Positions 35,927-45,142 are shown, counted from the stretch's first letter. The stretch is 64,000 bases of DNA from JBBIJO01 sp037445895 (GCA_037445895.1 JBBIJO010000003.1:62001-126000), one strand, 5' to 3'. Notes: generated from the letters alone by a model not told the origin. A program made the numbers and translations.

Positions 35927-37937
35927 TTCAGGAAATAAACAATTTAAAAAGCCACAATTTTTTAATGACAACCAGCAACCTAAGTTTGTGCGCAATCTCT
36001 TCCTTTGGTTGATTATTTTTGCAAGCATTGTTACTATTTATATGATGATGAATTCTGTTCAGAAGCCGGAATGGCCAATTGCTTATACGAAATATCTACA
36101 ACTATTGAACGAAGGTTACATTAAATCGGCGATAATAACCAAATCACAACTCAACGATTTCGAATTCCACGGAGAATTGAAAGAACCTATAAAAATGAAT
36201 GTTGAAGGAAAAATTCGCGAGATTAAAAGTTTTGTTACCAAACTTGGTGTTATAGATTCACAGACAGAAGAACTTTGGCTTTCGAAAGGAATATATTTTA
36301 AGTATGAATCTTCCGATAATCCTTGGTGGAATACTTTGATTTCGATTTTGCCTTGGGTTGCACTAATTGGTATTTACATCTTTTTTCTTCGCAGAATGCA
36401 GATGGGAGCTGGCGGAGGCTCCAATAGAAATATATTTTCCTTTGGTAAGTCGCGAGCGCGTTTGATTTCGGATAGTCAAAATAAAGTCACTTTCAATGAT
36501 GTTGCAGGTTGCGATGAAGCCAAAGAGGAACTCCAGGAAGTAGTAGAATTCTTGCAGGACCCTTCAAAGTTTCAAAGGCTTGGCGGTAGAATTCCTCGAG
36601 GAGTATTGCTTATAGGACCACCAGGAACCGGCAAAACTTTGCTTGCTCGGGCTATTGCGGGCGAGGCGAATGTTCCGTTCTTCTCAATCTCCGGTGCTGA
36701 ATTTGTCGAGATGTTTGTTGGAGTTGGTGCAAGCCGAGTAAGGGACCTTTTTGAACAAGCCAAAAAGCATTCTCCTTGTTTAGTTTTTATCGACGAGATA
36801 GATGCCGTAGGGAGACAACGTGGAGCTGGATTAGGAGGTGGACACGACGAACGCGAACAAACACTAAATCAATTGCTGGTCGAAATGGATGGCTTTGAAC
36901 AAAACAGTAGTGTTATCGTTATTGCGGCAAGTAATCGCCCCGATGTATTAGATCCAGCCTTATTGCGTCCTGGAAGATTCGATAGGCAGATTGTTGTGGA
37001 TAGACCCGATGTAAAAGGGCGTGAAGCAATTTTTAAAGTTCACACACGCCGTTTACCGCTTTCCGAAGATGTTGACTTCGAGGTTCTTGCTCGTTCAACT
37101 CCGGGGCTTTCCGGAGCCGATATCGCAAACATTACAAATGAAGCAGCACTGCTTGCTGCTCGTCGGAATAGTGATACCGTTACTATGTATGATTTCGAGG
37201 CGGCAAAGGATAAGGTATTGATGGGGATTGAGCGAAAAAGTATGGTTATTTCTGATAAAGAAAAGGAAATCACTGCTTATCACGAAATGGGTCATGCCCT
37301 TGCAGCGAAATTTGTTCCAAATACTGATCCTGTCCATAAAATTACCATAATTCCTCGGGGTAGAGCTTTGGGAGTAACATCAACGTTACCAAAAGAAGAT
37401 TTTCATACTTTGTCGAAAGAGTATTTAATTGCACAATTAGTTGTGTTGATGGCAGGCCGAGCTGCTGAAAAAATTGTTTTCAATACTCTTTCCACTGGTG
37501 CTGCAAATGATTTAGAAAGAGCCACTAATATTGCTAAAAAAATGGTTTGCGATTGGGGAATGAGCGATGCACTTGGACCAGTTACGTTTGCCAATAAACA
37601 CGAAGAAGTATTTTTAGGCCGAGAAATTGCACAACCACGAGACCACAGCGAAACAACTGCTCAAGTTATAGATACCGAGGTAAGAAAGATTCTTGTTGCT
37701 GCTTATGAACAAGCCGAAAATCTTTTACGCGAAAAAGTAGATTTGCTACATAAAACTGCAAAAATTCTTCTCGAAAGAGAAACCCTCGAAGGTGAGGAAC
37801 TTGAACTCTTAGTGCGGGGCGAAGAGTTACCTCCAATTAACTTGAAAAAGCTCCGCGCTCTGAAAAGTATGAAAGTAAATGGCAATGTTTCGACCGAAGC
37901 CGAAGCTGCAACATCTAGTTCAGTTGGTGGAAATTAG
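35916..37937 (+). CDS. ftsH: ATP-dependent zinc metalloprotease FtsH
   Basis: Membrane-anchored AAA+ protease that degrades unfolded and short-lived membrane and cytosolic proteins. The ATG at 35916 is chosen because AAGGAG lies 10 bases upstream; the in-frame ATG at 35907 is too close to that site. There are 673 residues. Two N-terminal helices (about 20-38 and 135-155) flank a periplasmic domain. Walker A is GPPGTGKT (234-241), Walker B FIDEIDAVGRQRG, and the second region of homology NRPDVLDPALLRPGRFDRQI. The zinc site is H456-E-M-G-H (usually HEAGH) and the third ligand lies in LSTGAANDLERATN. The tail is longer than in E. coli. It is co-transcribed with the nitroreductase, a HAD phosphatase and a DedA protein. 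Confidence 0.97.
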   Translation: MSDNSGNKQFKKPQFFNDNQQPKFVRNLFLWLIIFASIVTIYMMMNSVQKPEWPIAYTKYLQLLNEGYIKSAIITKSQLNDFEFHGELKEPIKMNVEGKIREIKSFVTKLGVIDSQTEELWLSKGIYFKYESSDNPWWNTLISILPWVALIGIYIFFLRRMQMGAGGGSNRNIFSFGKSRARLISDSQNKVTFNDVAGCDEAKEELQEVVEFLQDPSKFQRLGGRIPRGVLLIGPPGTGKTLLARAIAGEANVPFFSISGAEFVEMFVGVGASRVRDLFEQAKKHSPCLVFIDEIDAVGRQRGAGLGGGHDEREQTLNQLLVEMDGFEQNSSVIVIAASNRPDVLDPALLRPGRFDRQIVVDRPDVKGREAIFKVHTRRLPLSEDVDFEVLARSTPGLSGADIANITNEAALLAARRNSDTVTMYDFEAAKDKVLMGIERKSMVISDKEKEITAYHEMGHALAAKFVPNTDPVHKITIIPRGRALGVTSTLPKEDFHTLSKEYLIAQLVVLMAGRAAEKIVFNTLSTGAANDLERATNIAKKMVCDWGMSDALGPVTFANKHEEVFLGREIAQPRDHSETTAQVIDTEVRKILVAAYEQAENLLREKVDLLHKTAKILLERETLEGEELELLVRGEELPPINLKKLRALKSMKVNGNVSTEAEAATSSSVGGN

Positions 37938-37947
37938 TCTAGTTATT

Positions 37948-38475
37948 ATGGAAAAAAGGAAAGCAATTTTTTTCGACCGGGACGGCGTAGTCAATTTTAG
38001 AATTGTTGGTGAATATATTAATCGAGAAGAAAATTTTGTATTTACTCCCGATTTTCTCGAAATATTACCAATTCTGAAATCCAAAGGTTACCTCGTAATT
38101 CTAATTTCAAATCAAAAAGGAGTTGGTAAAGGAATTATGACAAAGGGAGAGTTGGAACGAGTAACAAATTTTATGAATAATTACCTGTTGCAGACGGTAG
38201 GATATGAGTTCGACGATATGCTTTTTTGTACAGATGTGGACGAGGTAGCTAGTTGGAGATTAAAACCAAATCCTGGTATGATATTCGAAGCAATTGAAAA
38301 ATGGGACGTAGATACTAGTAATTCTTGGATTATTGGAGATAGTATGAAAGACGTTATCGCAGGCAAACGTGCGTCAATTAAATCTGTCCTAGTTGGAATT
38401 AACTCCGAAAAAGTAGAAGTCGAACCTGATTATAGAATTAGGAATTTGATAGATTTCCTTAAACTAATTAAATAA
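37948..38475 (+). CDS. HAD-IIIA family phosphatase (GmhB/HisB-N-like)
   Basis: Cytoplasmic phosphatase, 175 residues from the ATG at 37948 (start of MEKRKAIFFDRDGVVN). The nucleophile motif is FFDRDGVVN, motif II is VILISNQKGVGKG, and motif III/IV is KPNPGMIFEAIEKWDVDTSNSWIIGDSMKDVIAGKRASIKSVLV. GmhB-type enzymes dephosphorylate heptose bisphosphate and usually carry a zinc loop with four Cys/His; here the loop region (FCTDVDEVASWRLK) has only one Cys, so the zinc site seems lost and the substrate may differ. It follows ftsH by 10 bases, and its stop overlaps the DedA start (TAATG). Confidence 0.85.
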   Translation: MEKRKAIFFDRDGVVNFRIVGEYINREENFVFTPDFLEILPILKSKGYLVILISNQKGVGKGIMTKGELERVTNFMNNYLLQTVGYEFDDMLFCTDVDEVASWRLKPNPGMIFEAIEKWDVDTSNSWIIGDSMKDVIAGKRASIKSVLVGINSEKVEVEPDYRIRNLIDFLKLIK

Positions 38476-39107
38476 TGGAAGAACAAGTAATTCATTTCCT
38501 TTCGTCTCCGATTCTTCATCCGTTTTTAATATTAGCCATTGGCTTCTTCTTTATGTTTTTGGAAAATATTTTTCCCCCATCTCCGAGCGATGTTGTTCTT
38601 CTGTTTCTAGGGAGTTTGGTGGGTTTCGGAAAGATTAACTTCTTTGCCCTGTTGGCTGTTTCTGCTTTTGGTTCGATTCTTGGTTTTGTAACTATGTTCT
38701 ATGTTGGTAAACTTTTTGGAGAAAAAGTAATAGACGAAGGGAAATTAAGATTTATAAAGCGGGAGTCTATTGAGAAAACGCGCCGCTGGTTTCATAAATA
38801 TGGTTACATTATTGTTGTTGCAAACCGATTTCTTTCCGGCACAAGAGCAGTTATATCTTTTTTCGCTGGTTTCTCAGAATTATCTGTTGTTAAATCGACA
38901 ATCTTCGCAGGGATTAGTGCTGCCGTTTGGAATTTCTTGATTATTTGGATGGGAGTGAGTCTTGGGAAAAATTGGCGACAAGCAATAACTTTTTTAGAAT
39001 TATACTGGAAGATAATTTTAGCAATTCTTGCTTTATTTGGGTTGGGATACCTTGTCCTTAAGTTAATCAGGAAAAAAAGTATCAAAATCAATAATTTTGG
39101 ACACTAG
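38475..39107 (+). CDS. DedA family membrane protein
   Basis: 210 residues, DedA/SNARE-associated fold, inner membrane, with about five hydrophobic segments. The characteristic ENIFPPSPSDVVLLFLGSLVGFGKINF (N-terminal re-entrant part) and WFHKYGYIIVVANRFLSGTRAVISFFAGFSELSVVKSTIFAGISAAVWNFLIIWMGVSLG (with the R-x-x-x-G-x-R motif) are present. Family members act in membrane phospholipid or undecaprenyl-phosphate translocation and PMF maintenance. The gene starts within the stop of the HAD gene, and its end overlaps the convergent sulfatase gene by 20 bases. Confidence 0.92.
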   Translation: MEEQVIHFLSSPILHPFLILAIGFFFMFLENIFPPSPSDVVLLFLGSLVGFGKINFFALLAVSAFGSILGFVTMFYVGKLFGEKVIDEGKLRFIKRESIEKTRRWFHKYGYIIVVANRFLSGTRAVISFFAGFSELSVVKSTIFAGISAAVWNFLIIWMGVSLGKNWRQAITFLELYWKIILAILALFGLGYLVLKLIRKKSIKINNFGH

Positions 39108-41046
39108 ATTTCTTGCTTAGAATCATCATATTGCCCACATAATAATAGGTTCTTACGATATTTTTCAATAGGTTTGTTGTATCGGGAAATATTTCCAAAT
39201 AGTTTTTAAGCGGATTATTCGAATTATATTTATAAAGCGAAGGATTTGCATTCAAACGGTCAATCAAATACCAATCATTGTATATCAAGCCTAAAGTTTG
39301 CCCCTCGTGAAATACTGCAAAACCTGTCTTTGTATTATCGAGCGAAAGTAAGTCTCGTCCAAAATTCGTTGTTTGGAAAGGTATTTTTAAGATTGTAAGG
39401 ATAGTGTTCGTTAAATCTATATGACTTCCAATTGTTGCAATTTTTTGTGGTTCGAGCAATTTAGGTGCATAAATTATACAAGGTATGTGTGTTCCTTGCA
39501 AATCGAGATCGTAGATTGGGGTTTCTGGGAGTCCGTGGTCTGCGGTTATTACAAAAATTGTGTTATTGAAATATTCCTTCTTTTGTGCTAATTCAAAAAA
39601 GTGTTCGATTGCCCAATCGGTGTAATCGAAAGTAGAGTGGAAAGTTTTCCCTTCGACATTTGGAATTATCCAAGGTCCATGATTATTAGTTGAAAGAATG
39701 ATTCCAAGGAAAGGTTGCCGGGATTGCGCAAATTTGTGATTCATTTTTTCGAAAAGAATATGGTCGGGAACGCCAAGTGTGCTCAATACAAGATTTTGAG
39801 GGAAATCGAATTGCGAGATTACTTCGTCGAGTCCGTTACCGCGCAGAAAACCTGCCATATTATCGAAGTTGGCGTCGTGTGAAGTACCAAAATATTCTAT
39901 ATAGCCTTGTTCTTTTAACAAATTAGTGATTCCCGAAAAGGTTTGTTGCCCAATATTTAAAACCATTACGGATTTTCCAAGCAGATTTGGCAATCCAAAT
40001 AGCGATGAAAAAACCCCCATATATGTATGAATTCCATTCGAATAAAAATTTTCGAAACTTATACTTTCCTTTTCAAGTTTATCGAAAAATAGAGGTATTC
40101 CCTTATTTCGATATTCGTTTATTTGATGCATCGAAAAGCTTTCGAGAAGGAAAATAACAATATTTAACTTTTTTGGGGAACCGCTATTGTTGTAGTTGTA
40201 AATTCTTACGGGAAAGTTATCTGGTTTAGACGATGAATCGAAGATTAGCAACGAAAGGGTTTTTGTTGCACTATCTTTGTCAACTTTTAATAAATTATCA
40301 ATATCATCCATTTTAACAGGGTGTTTTAAGAGTTCGTCGAAAAGTGTGAAAACACCATTTAGTGCAAGCTTGTTGCAACAATTATATTGGCAATAGAAAG
40401 CGTGACCCCAGCGAAGAGGTGTCTTTTGCGAAAGCGTTCCACGAATTCCAATAAACACAAAAATTCCCCAAATAGCGAATGAAAATAATTTCCATAGAAT
40501 GCCTAATTTGCCTTTGTTTCCCTTCTTTGAGTATATTCTTTTAAATATTGCAAACCCAAAGGAAGAAATGACTGCAATACCTATGAGGTATGGGATAACA
40601 GGATAACTTTCCCATACCATTTTAGCAACAAAAGAAGGATTTTTTTCGAAGTTGAAGAAATATATGTTCAATCTTGAATGAAAATATCTATAGTATTCAA
40701 TTTCGACAAATGAAAGGAAAATAAATGCAAAAAAAACAATTGCCAGATATGAAATGTTGAAAATTCTAATGGTATCCTCTTTATTGAAAAAGTAGAAAAA
40801 ATAATTGATTAAGAAAAATAACGATAACGGATAAAGAGAAACAGCGATGTCGAATCGGAGTCCTACAAGAAAAGATTGAACTATTGTGAAAAATGGAACT
40901 CCATTGAATTGTTGAAGGTTAATAATTAAAAGAATGAGCCTGTAAAAGAAAAAAAATATAAGGAATACAACTAAAGTTTTGATGAAATTTAAATTTACTC
41001 GGTTTAAAAATACAGATTTGGTCCAATTCCCTATGGTTTTGAGCAT
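39088..41046 (-). CDS. LtaS-like sulfatase family phosphoglycerol/phosphoethanolamine transferase
   Basis: Inner-membrane enzyme, 652 residues from the ATG at 41046, which overlaps the glgA stop (TAATG); a longer start lies inside glgA. Five N-terminal helices (about 20-190) precede an extracytoplasmic alkaline-phosphatase-fold (sulfatase) domain. It has VIFLLESFS, the nucleophile region HTYMGVFSSLFGLPN (Thr or Ser), FVITADHGLPETP (metal-binding Asp-His) and HIPCIIYAPKLL. The family adds phosphoglycerol or phosphoethanolamine to periplasmic glycans or lipids; since Gram-negatives lack lipoteichoic acid, an OpgB-like or lipid-A-type role is possible. It is probably co-translated with glgA. Confidence 0.88.
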   Translation of the reverse strand: MLKTIGNWTKSVFLNRVNLNFIKTLVVFLIFFFFYRLILLIINLQQFNGVPFFTIVQSFLVGLRFDIAVSLYPLSLFFLINYFFYFFNKEDTIRIFNISYLAIVFFAFIFLSFVEIEYYRYFHSRLNIYFFNFEKNPSFVAKMVWESYPVIPYLIGIAVISSFGFAIFKRIYSKKGNKGKLGILWKLFSFAIWGIFVFIGIRGTLSQKTPLRWGHAFYCQYNCCNKLALNGVFTLFDELLKHPVKMDDIDNLLKVDKDSATKTLSLLIFDSSSKPDNFPVRIYNYNNSGSPKKLNIVIFLLESFSMHQINEYRNKGIPLFFDKLEKESISFENFYSNGIHTYMGVFSSLFGLPNLLGKSVMVLNIGQQTFSGITNLLKEQGYIEYFGTSHDANFDNMAGFLRGNGLDEVISQFDFPQNLVLSTLGVPDHILFEKMNHKFAQSRQPFLGIILSTNNHGPWIIPNVEGKTFHSTFDYTDWAIEHFFELAQKKEYFNNTIFVITADHGLPETPIYDLDLQGTHIPCIIYAPKLLEPQKIATIGSHIDLTNTILTILKIPFQTTNFGRDLLSLDNTKTGFAVFHEGQTLGLIYNDWYLIDRLNANPSLYKYNSNNPLKNYLEIFPDTTNLLKNIVRTYYYVGNMMILSKKSSVQNY

Positions 41047-42524
41047 TATCGGATAACCTTTTCTAATGCCCAATGGAATACTTTAAGATAATCTAAGGCT
41101 GTGTTTTCTGCCGAGAAGTTTTTAAGCATTGCATTTTTCCGAATTGTTGTCCAATGTGGTTCTACGTGGTAAATGGAGAATGCTCTTCGAATGGCGTAAG
41201 CCATATCATCGGCGTTATATTGGAAAAAAGTAAAGCCAGTCCCATCCCCAGTATGTATGTTATATTCATCTATTGTATCAACAAATCCCCCTGTTAATCG
41301 GGCTATTGGTATCGTCCCATAACGAAGAGCATACATTTGAGTTAAACCGCAAGGTTCAAATCGGGAGGGTAGAATGATGTAATCAGAACAAGCAATAATC
41401 CTATGTGCCAATGTATTTGAATAACCTATTTGAACAAAAGTATTTTTAGGATATTTCCATTGTAAATAGCGAAAATAATCTTCATATCTTTGTTCACCTG
41501 AACCCAAAATAGCAAATCTGAAAGTGTTGTTTTGTAGGTAGTATTCCAATTGATACATTAATAAATCAATACCTTTTTGTTCTACTAAACGTGTTACTGT
41601 TCCAATAAGAGGTAAATCTAAGTTATCCTCTACGATTAAACCAAAAGATTTTAAGAATTCGTATTTGTTGAGCCGTTTCCCCTCGTCGATATTGTTAAGA
41701 TTGTAAGGATAAAAAAGATTGCTGTCGTTTTCCGGAGACCATTCTGAATAAAGAGCACCATTTAAAATTCCAACGATATCGGAGCCACGGAGGTTGAGCA
41801 CATCTTGTAAGCCTTCGCTATAGTATGGAAGGCGTATTTCTTTGGCATAATTGGGACTTACGGTTGTAATTTTATCTGCAAACATAATTCCCACTTTCAT
41901 AGCATTGACAGAGCCATTGTGTTCGAACCACGAACCTGGATAAAATTCAGACATCCCAAAAGTAGAAAATTCCATCGCTCTTTTGGGGTTGAAGAATCCT
42001 TGATAAGCTAAGTTATGGATTGTATAAACACCAGCAGTTTTCGAAAATGGAGATTCAAATCGATATTGGGATTTCAGAAATGCCATTGTAAATGCGGTAT
42101 GATAATCGTGTGAATGGATAATGTCGGGCTTGAATTTTAAGACTTTTGCTGTTTCCATCACCGCTCGCGAAAAGAAAATGAATCTTCTATCGTTGTCTTC
42201 ATATTCCTTATTATGTTCTCCATAAATTCCAACTCTATTGAAATAGTCGTTGTTTTCAACAAGATAAACCGGGACTTTTGAATTTGGCAGAGTGCCTACC
42301 CAGAGTCGGGCAAATTCTGTCCAAGTGCTAATTGGAACATAAAGGACTAAATCGGTAGGTTCAAAACCCCAGTAATTCACGTCAATAAATTGGTATTTAG
42401 GAAGAACAACAACGGATGTTTGGCCAAGTTTTTCCCATTCGATAGGTAAATACGAAGCGATGTCGGCTAATCCGCCCGACTTTGCGAAAGGAGCAATCTC
42501 GGCTGTAGAAAGAAGAATATTCAT
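41046..42524 (-). CDS. glgA: Glycogen/starch synthase, ADP-glucose type
   Basis: GT5 glucosyltransferase building alpha-1,4-glucan from ADP-glucose, 492 residues. N-terminal LSTAEIAPFAKSGGLADIASYLP includes the KxGGL donor-binding motif (residues 15-19). HSHDYHTAFTMAFLK, TVSPNYAKEIRLP, IGTVTRLVEQKGIDLLM and the C-terminal ILPSRFEPCGLTQMYALRYGTIPIARLTGGFVDTI (catalytic E-x7-E) are clear. No glgC, glgB or glgP is in the window. Its stop overlaps the start of the sulfatase-family gene. A TAAATTTG -7-like box (42545-42538) lies just before the start. Confidence 0.95.
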   Translation of the reverse strand: MNILLSTAEIAPFAKSGGLADIASYLPIEWEKLGQTSVVVLPKYQFIDVNYWGFEPTDLVLYVPISTWTEFARLWVGTLPNSKVPVYLVENNDYFNRVGIYGEHNKEYEDNDRRFIFFSRAVMETAKVLKFKPDIIHSHDYHTAFTMAFLKSQYRFESPFSKTAGVYTIHNLAYQGFFNPKRAMEFSTFGMSEFYPGSWFEHNGSVNAMKVGIMFADKITTVSPNYAKEIRLPYYSEGLQDVLNLRGSDIVGILNGALYSEWSPENDSNLFYPYNLNNIDEGKRLNKYEFLKSFGLIVEDNLDLPLIGTVTRLVEQKGIDLLMYQLEYYLQNNTFRFAILGSGEQRYEDYFRYLQWKYPKNTFVQIGYSNTLAHRIIACSDYIILPSRFEPCGLTQMYALRYGTIPIARLTGGFVDTIDEYNIHTGDGTGFTFFQYNADDMAYAIRRAFSIYHVEPHWTTIRKNAMLKNFSAENTALDYLKVFHWALEKVIR

Positions 42525-42584
42525 ATTGAAAAAAATTCAAATTTAATAACTTTCCTTTTCTTTTCATTTAATTTTTATGTTGTC

Positions 42585-43457
42585 TTAACAATATAAATGG
42601 GATGCATATTTTTGTAGAGCTTTAGTTACAAAAATTTGAAAGTTTGTAAACTTAGATTTGATATTTTTAAAATTAAAGTTGGAATCGAATAAACCAAAAA
42701 TTGCTGAGCCACTTCCAGAAAGGCTTGCAAAATATGCTCCCGATTCTAATAATTTTTTTTTGATTTCTGCAAGGATGGGGTATTTAGGGAAAATATATTG
42801 TTCAAAATCATTTACGAAATACTCTTGGAGCTTCTTTGGTTCTTCGAGGCAAGCTGTAAGGAGTGTAATCAAATTGCTTGGAGTTCTAGGAGTTTCGAAG
42901 TTGACTAATGAATAGGCGTATTTAGTCGAAATCGAAAAGTTTGGATGGATTATCAGAATTTTAAAAGGTATTTCTATATTAAAATATTCGATAATATCTC
43001 CTTTCCCTTTAATTAGTGCGGGTTTAGGAGTTAGAAAGAATGGGGCATCCGAACCGAGTTCATTTGCAAGGCGAAGAAGTTCTTCCTTCGATAAGTTTAA
43101 ATTCAGATAACGGTTCAGAGCTAATAATGAAGTTGTTGCATTCGAGCTACCGCCGCCTAATCCCGAACCAATAGGAATTTTCTTTTTCAATTTAATTGTC
43201 AGATTCGGAATGCTAATTTTGTATTGATTTTGTATTAATTTTACTGTTTTGAAAATTAAATTTTCTTGTAAAGGAATTTGAACTGTATTAGGCGAAACAA
43301 TTATTTCGAATTTGTTCGAGGGTTGGAAGGTGATTTCGTCGGAGAGATTGATAGGAATGAATAAAGAATTTAATTCATGGAATCCATCTTTCCTTTTAGC
43401 AATTATTTCGAGCCCTAAATTTATTTTTGAATGCGATTTAATTGTGAACAGTTCCAT
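42585..43457 (-). CDS. ispE: 4-diphosphocytidyl-2-C-methyl-D-erythritol kinase
   Basis: GHMP kinase of the MEP isoprenoid pathway, 290 residues, cytoplasmic. It has SHSKINLGLEIIAKRKDGFHEL (Lys-Ile-Asn-Leu, substrate site), the ATP-binding PIGSGLGGGSSNATTSLLALN near residues 92-112, ELGSDAPFFL, and a C-terminal SLSGSGSAIFGLF. Compared with E. coli IspE all motifs are in place. The start codon is only 14 bases from the start of the divergent gene. Confidence 0.95.
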   Translation of the reverse strand: MELFTIKSHSKINLGLEIIAKRKDGFHELNSLFIPINLSDEITFQPSNKFEIIVSPNTVQIPLQENLIFKTVKLIQNQYKISIPNLTIKLKKKIPIGSGLGGGSSNATTSLLALNRYLNLNLSKEELLRLANELGSDAPFFLTPKPALIKGKGDIIEYFNIEIPFKILIIHPNFSISTKYAYSLVNFETPRTPSNLITLLTACLEEPKKLQEYFVNDFEQYIFPKYPILAEIKKKLLESGAYFASLSGSGSAIFGLFDSNFNFKNIKSKFTNFQIFVTKALQKYASHLYC

Positions 43458-43471
43458 AAAAATTATTAGCG

Positions 43472-44164
43472 ATGAAAATTACCGATTTGAATGAGAAGTT
43501 AGAACCATCAGAAATACACGACGAGGTTCCTTTTTCGAACGAAGTATGGCGTAAAGCTTTGCATTTTGTTTCTCTTTCGATACCAATAATTTATACATTT
43601 ATTCCTTGGGAATATGCACTGAGAATTATTCTTGTAATTACAATAATAGCAATTATTATTGACATATTAATCAAAGAAGAGAACATTATCCAAAGAATAA
43701 TTTTTAAGTTTTTCGGGAAAATATTTAGGAAATACGAGCGGTCGAGATTCGTTTTTAATGGGGCAACTTGGATGTTAATTTCTGCGACTATTAATATTTT
43801 AATTTTTCCTAAAATACTTACTATTACCGCATTTTATGTCCTTGTAATTTCGGATGCCTGTGCCGCTTTATTTGGAAAGCGTTTTGGAACAACGAGGTTT
43901 TTAAATAAAAGTTTGCAAGGCTCGATTGCTTTTGTTATATCTGGCGCTATTGTCATCATTGCGGTTGGGTTTGCTTTTTCTGCTCCTCTCGCTTTTTTTA
44001 TCAGTGGATTCGTTGGGGTAGTCTTGGCAAGCGTTGTCGAAGCATCATCGGCTTTCCTTCGTGTGGACGACAATTTAGGAATACCTTTGACGTTATCTTT
44101 CGTATTATGGCTCGGTTCTTTACTTGGCGAAGGTTATGGTATGGGTTTCCTCAACATTCTTTAG
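43472..44164 (+). CDS. SEC59/DGK1/VTE5 family CTP-dependent lipid kinase-like protein
   Basis: Membrane protein of 230 residues with about six hydrophobic segments. WRKALHFVSLSIPIIY at the N-terminus, VLVISDACAALFGKRFGTTRFLNKSLQGSIAF in the middle and RVDDNLGIPLTLSFVLWL near the end match the DGK1/VTE5/SEC59 family. Known members phosphorylate lipids such as phytol, dolichol or diacylglycerol with CTP; bacterial ones are often annotated as phosphatidate cytidylyltransferase. A polyprenol or phytol-like alcohol kinase is a fair guess. It is head-to-head with ispE (isoprenoid supply) and starts a plus-strand run into the polysaccharide genes. Confidence 0.8.
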   Translation: MKITDLNEKLEPSEIHDEVPFSNEVWRKALHFVSLSIPIIYTFIPWEYALRIILVITIIAIIIDILIKEENIIQRIIFKFFGKIFRKYERSRFVFNGATWMLISATINILIFPKILTITAFYVLVISDACAALFGKRFGTTRFLNKSLQGSIAFVISGAIVIIAVGFAFSAPLAFFISGFVGVVLASVVEASSAFLRVDDNLGIPLTLSFVLWLGSLLGEGYGMGFLNIL

Positions 44165-44172
44165 GATAGGTT

Positions 44173-44661
44173 ATGCAGTTAAACTTACTTTCGGTAGAAG
44201 AAATTTTAGGAAAATTTAAGCATACTTTTTCCGATTCAGTTCGTTTCCACCAAGTTGATTCTTTTGGCATTGTTCATAATATTCAATACTTTTATTTTCT
44301 CGAGGTTGCGCACACCGAATATCTTGCTAATATTGGAGTAGAGATTAATCCAAATACATTCAAGCATTTTTTGCCGTTAATGACTGTGCATAATCAAATT
44401 GATTATTTTAATCCATTACGCCTTGGAGATTCTTTCGAAGTTTTAACAAGAATAAGTTGGTATAAGAATTCATCCTTCGAGTTTCAAAGCGTAGTTCGAA
44501 AAAATAGCGGGGAAATTTCGGCTTTCGGGCGAACAGTTCTAGTTCACTTAAATAATCTGACTTTCGAACCTGAATCTTTGCCTAAAAGAATTTTGGAACT
44601 TGTTCGTAATTTCGAAGGAGAAGATGTTGAACAAGTAAGCGAATTGAATGGATCCGAGTGA
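44173..44661 (+). CDS. Acyl-CoA thioesterase, 4HBT/YbgC-type hotdog fold
   Basis: 162 residues, cytoplasmic. FSDSVRFHQVDSFGIVHNIQYFYFLEVAHTEYLANIGVE carries the hotdog active-site motif with the conserved Asp (VD-x-FG-x-VHN) and the following helix. IDYFNPLRLGDSFEVLTRISWYKNSSFEF is the second strand block. It should hydrolyse short or aromatic acyl-CoA; the substrate is open. It starts 8 bases after the lipid-kinase-like gene and overlaps the next gene by 14 bases. Confidence 0.85.
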   Translation: MQLNLLSVEEILGKFKHTFSDSVRFHQVDSFGIVHNIQYFYFLEVAHTEYLANIGVEINPNTFKHFLPLMTVHNQIDYFNPLRLGDSFEVLTRISWYKNSSFEFQSVVRKNSGEISAFGRTVLVHLNNLTFEPESLPKRILELVRNFEGEDVEQVSELNGSE

Positions 44662-45142
44662 GCATCGGAGTTTAGTAGAAGCATATAACAAAATTGAATT
44701 AATAGGTAATCAGAGTTACCTGCCATTAGATGAAAATACCAAAATAGCCGCTTTTTCTGTTGTTCACGAAGGTAATATTGATTATGGGGTGGAACTCTTT
44801 AATTTCCTTGCGCAAATTTTTAAGAATGATTGCGACTTTGGGTTTATTGACGAAGATGCAACGCTCGAGAATTTAGTGTCTTTGCGGAATGGAATTGCTG
44901 AATCGGAAGTAGTTATTTTTGCTTTCTTTTTACCTTCCGATTTTATGGACGACGATGAAATTAAAGTTAAAATTGTCAATATTATTGAGCATCTTTCGGA
45001 AAACAAAAAAAGCATTGGGATTTTTTTTTCACAAAATTTTATACCAGACGAAATTAATTTACCTGTGAAAATCAACCTATCGACTACCGATACTTCATCC
45101 ATCGCCGCAGCTGCAATGTATATTGCAGGTAGGAAACCATAA
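44648..45142 (+). CDS. Unknown protein, GH3 C-terminal-domain-like Rossmann fold
   Basis: 164 residues, acidic, cytoplasmic, no signal peptide. I do not recognise a named family. The order of segments (IAAFSVVHEG strand, helix, CDFGFIDED strand, SEVVIFAFFLPSDFMDDDEI, SENKKSIGIFFSQNFI, and the small-residue C-terminal helix TSSIAAAAMYIAG) resembles the C-terminal alpha/beta domain of family 3 glycosidases, but no GH3 catalytic barrel is encoded beside it. The gene overlaps the thioesterase by 14 bases and stands upstream of the export genes, so it may be translated with the thioesterase. The fold match is by eye only. Confidence 0.6.
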   Translation: MDPSEHRSLVEAYNKIELIGNQSYLPLDENTKIAAFSVVHEGNIDYGVELFNFLAQIFKNDCDFGFIDEDATLENLVSLRNGIAESEVVIFAFFLPSDFMDDDEIKVKIVNIIEHLSENKKSIGIFFSQNFIPDEINLPVKINLSTTDTSSIAAAAMYIAGRKP

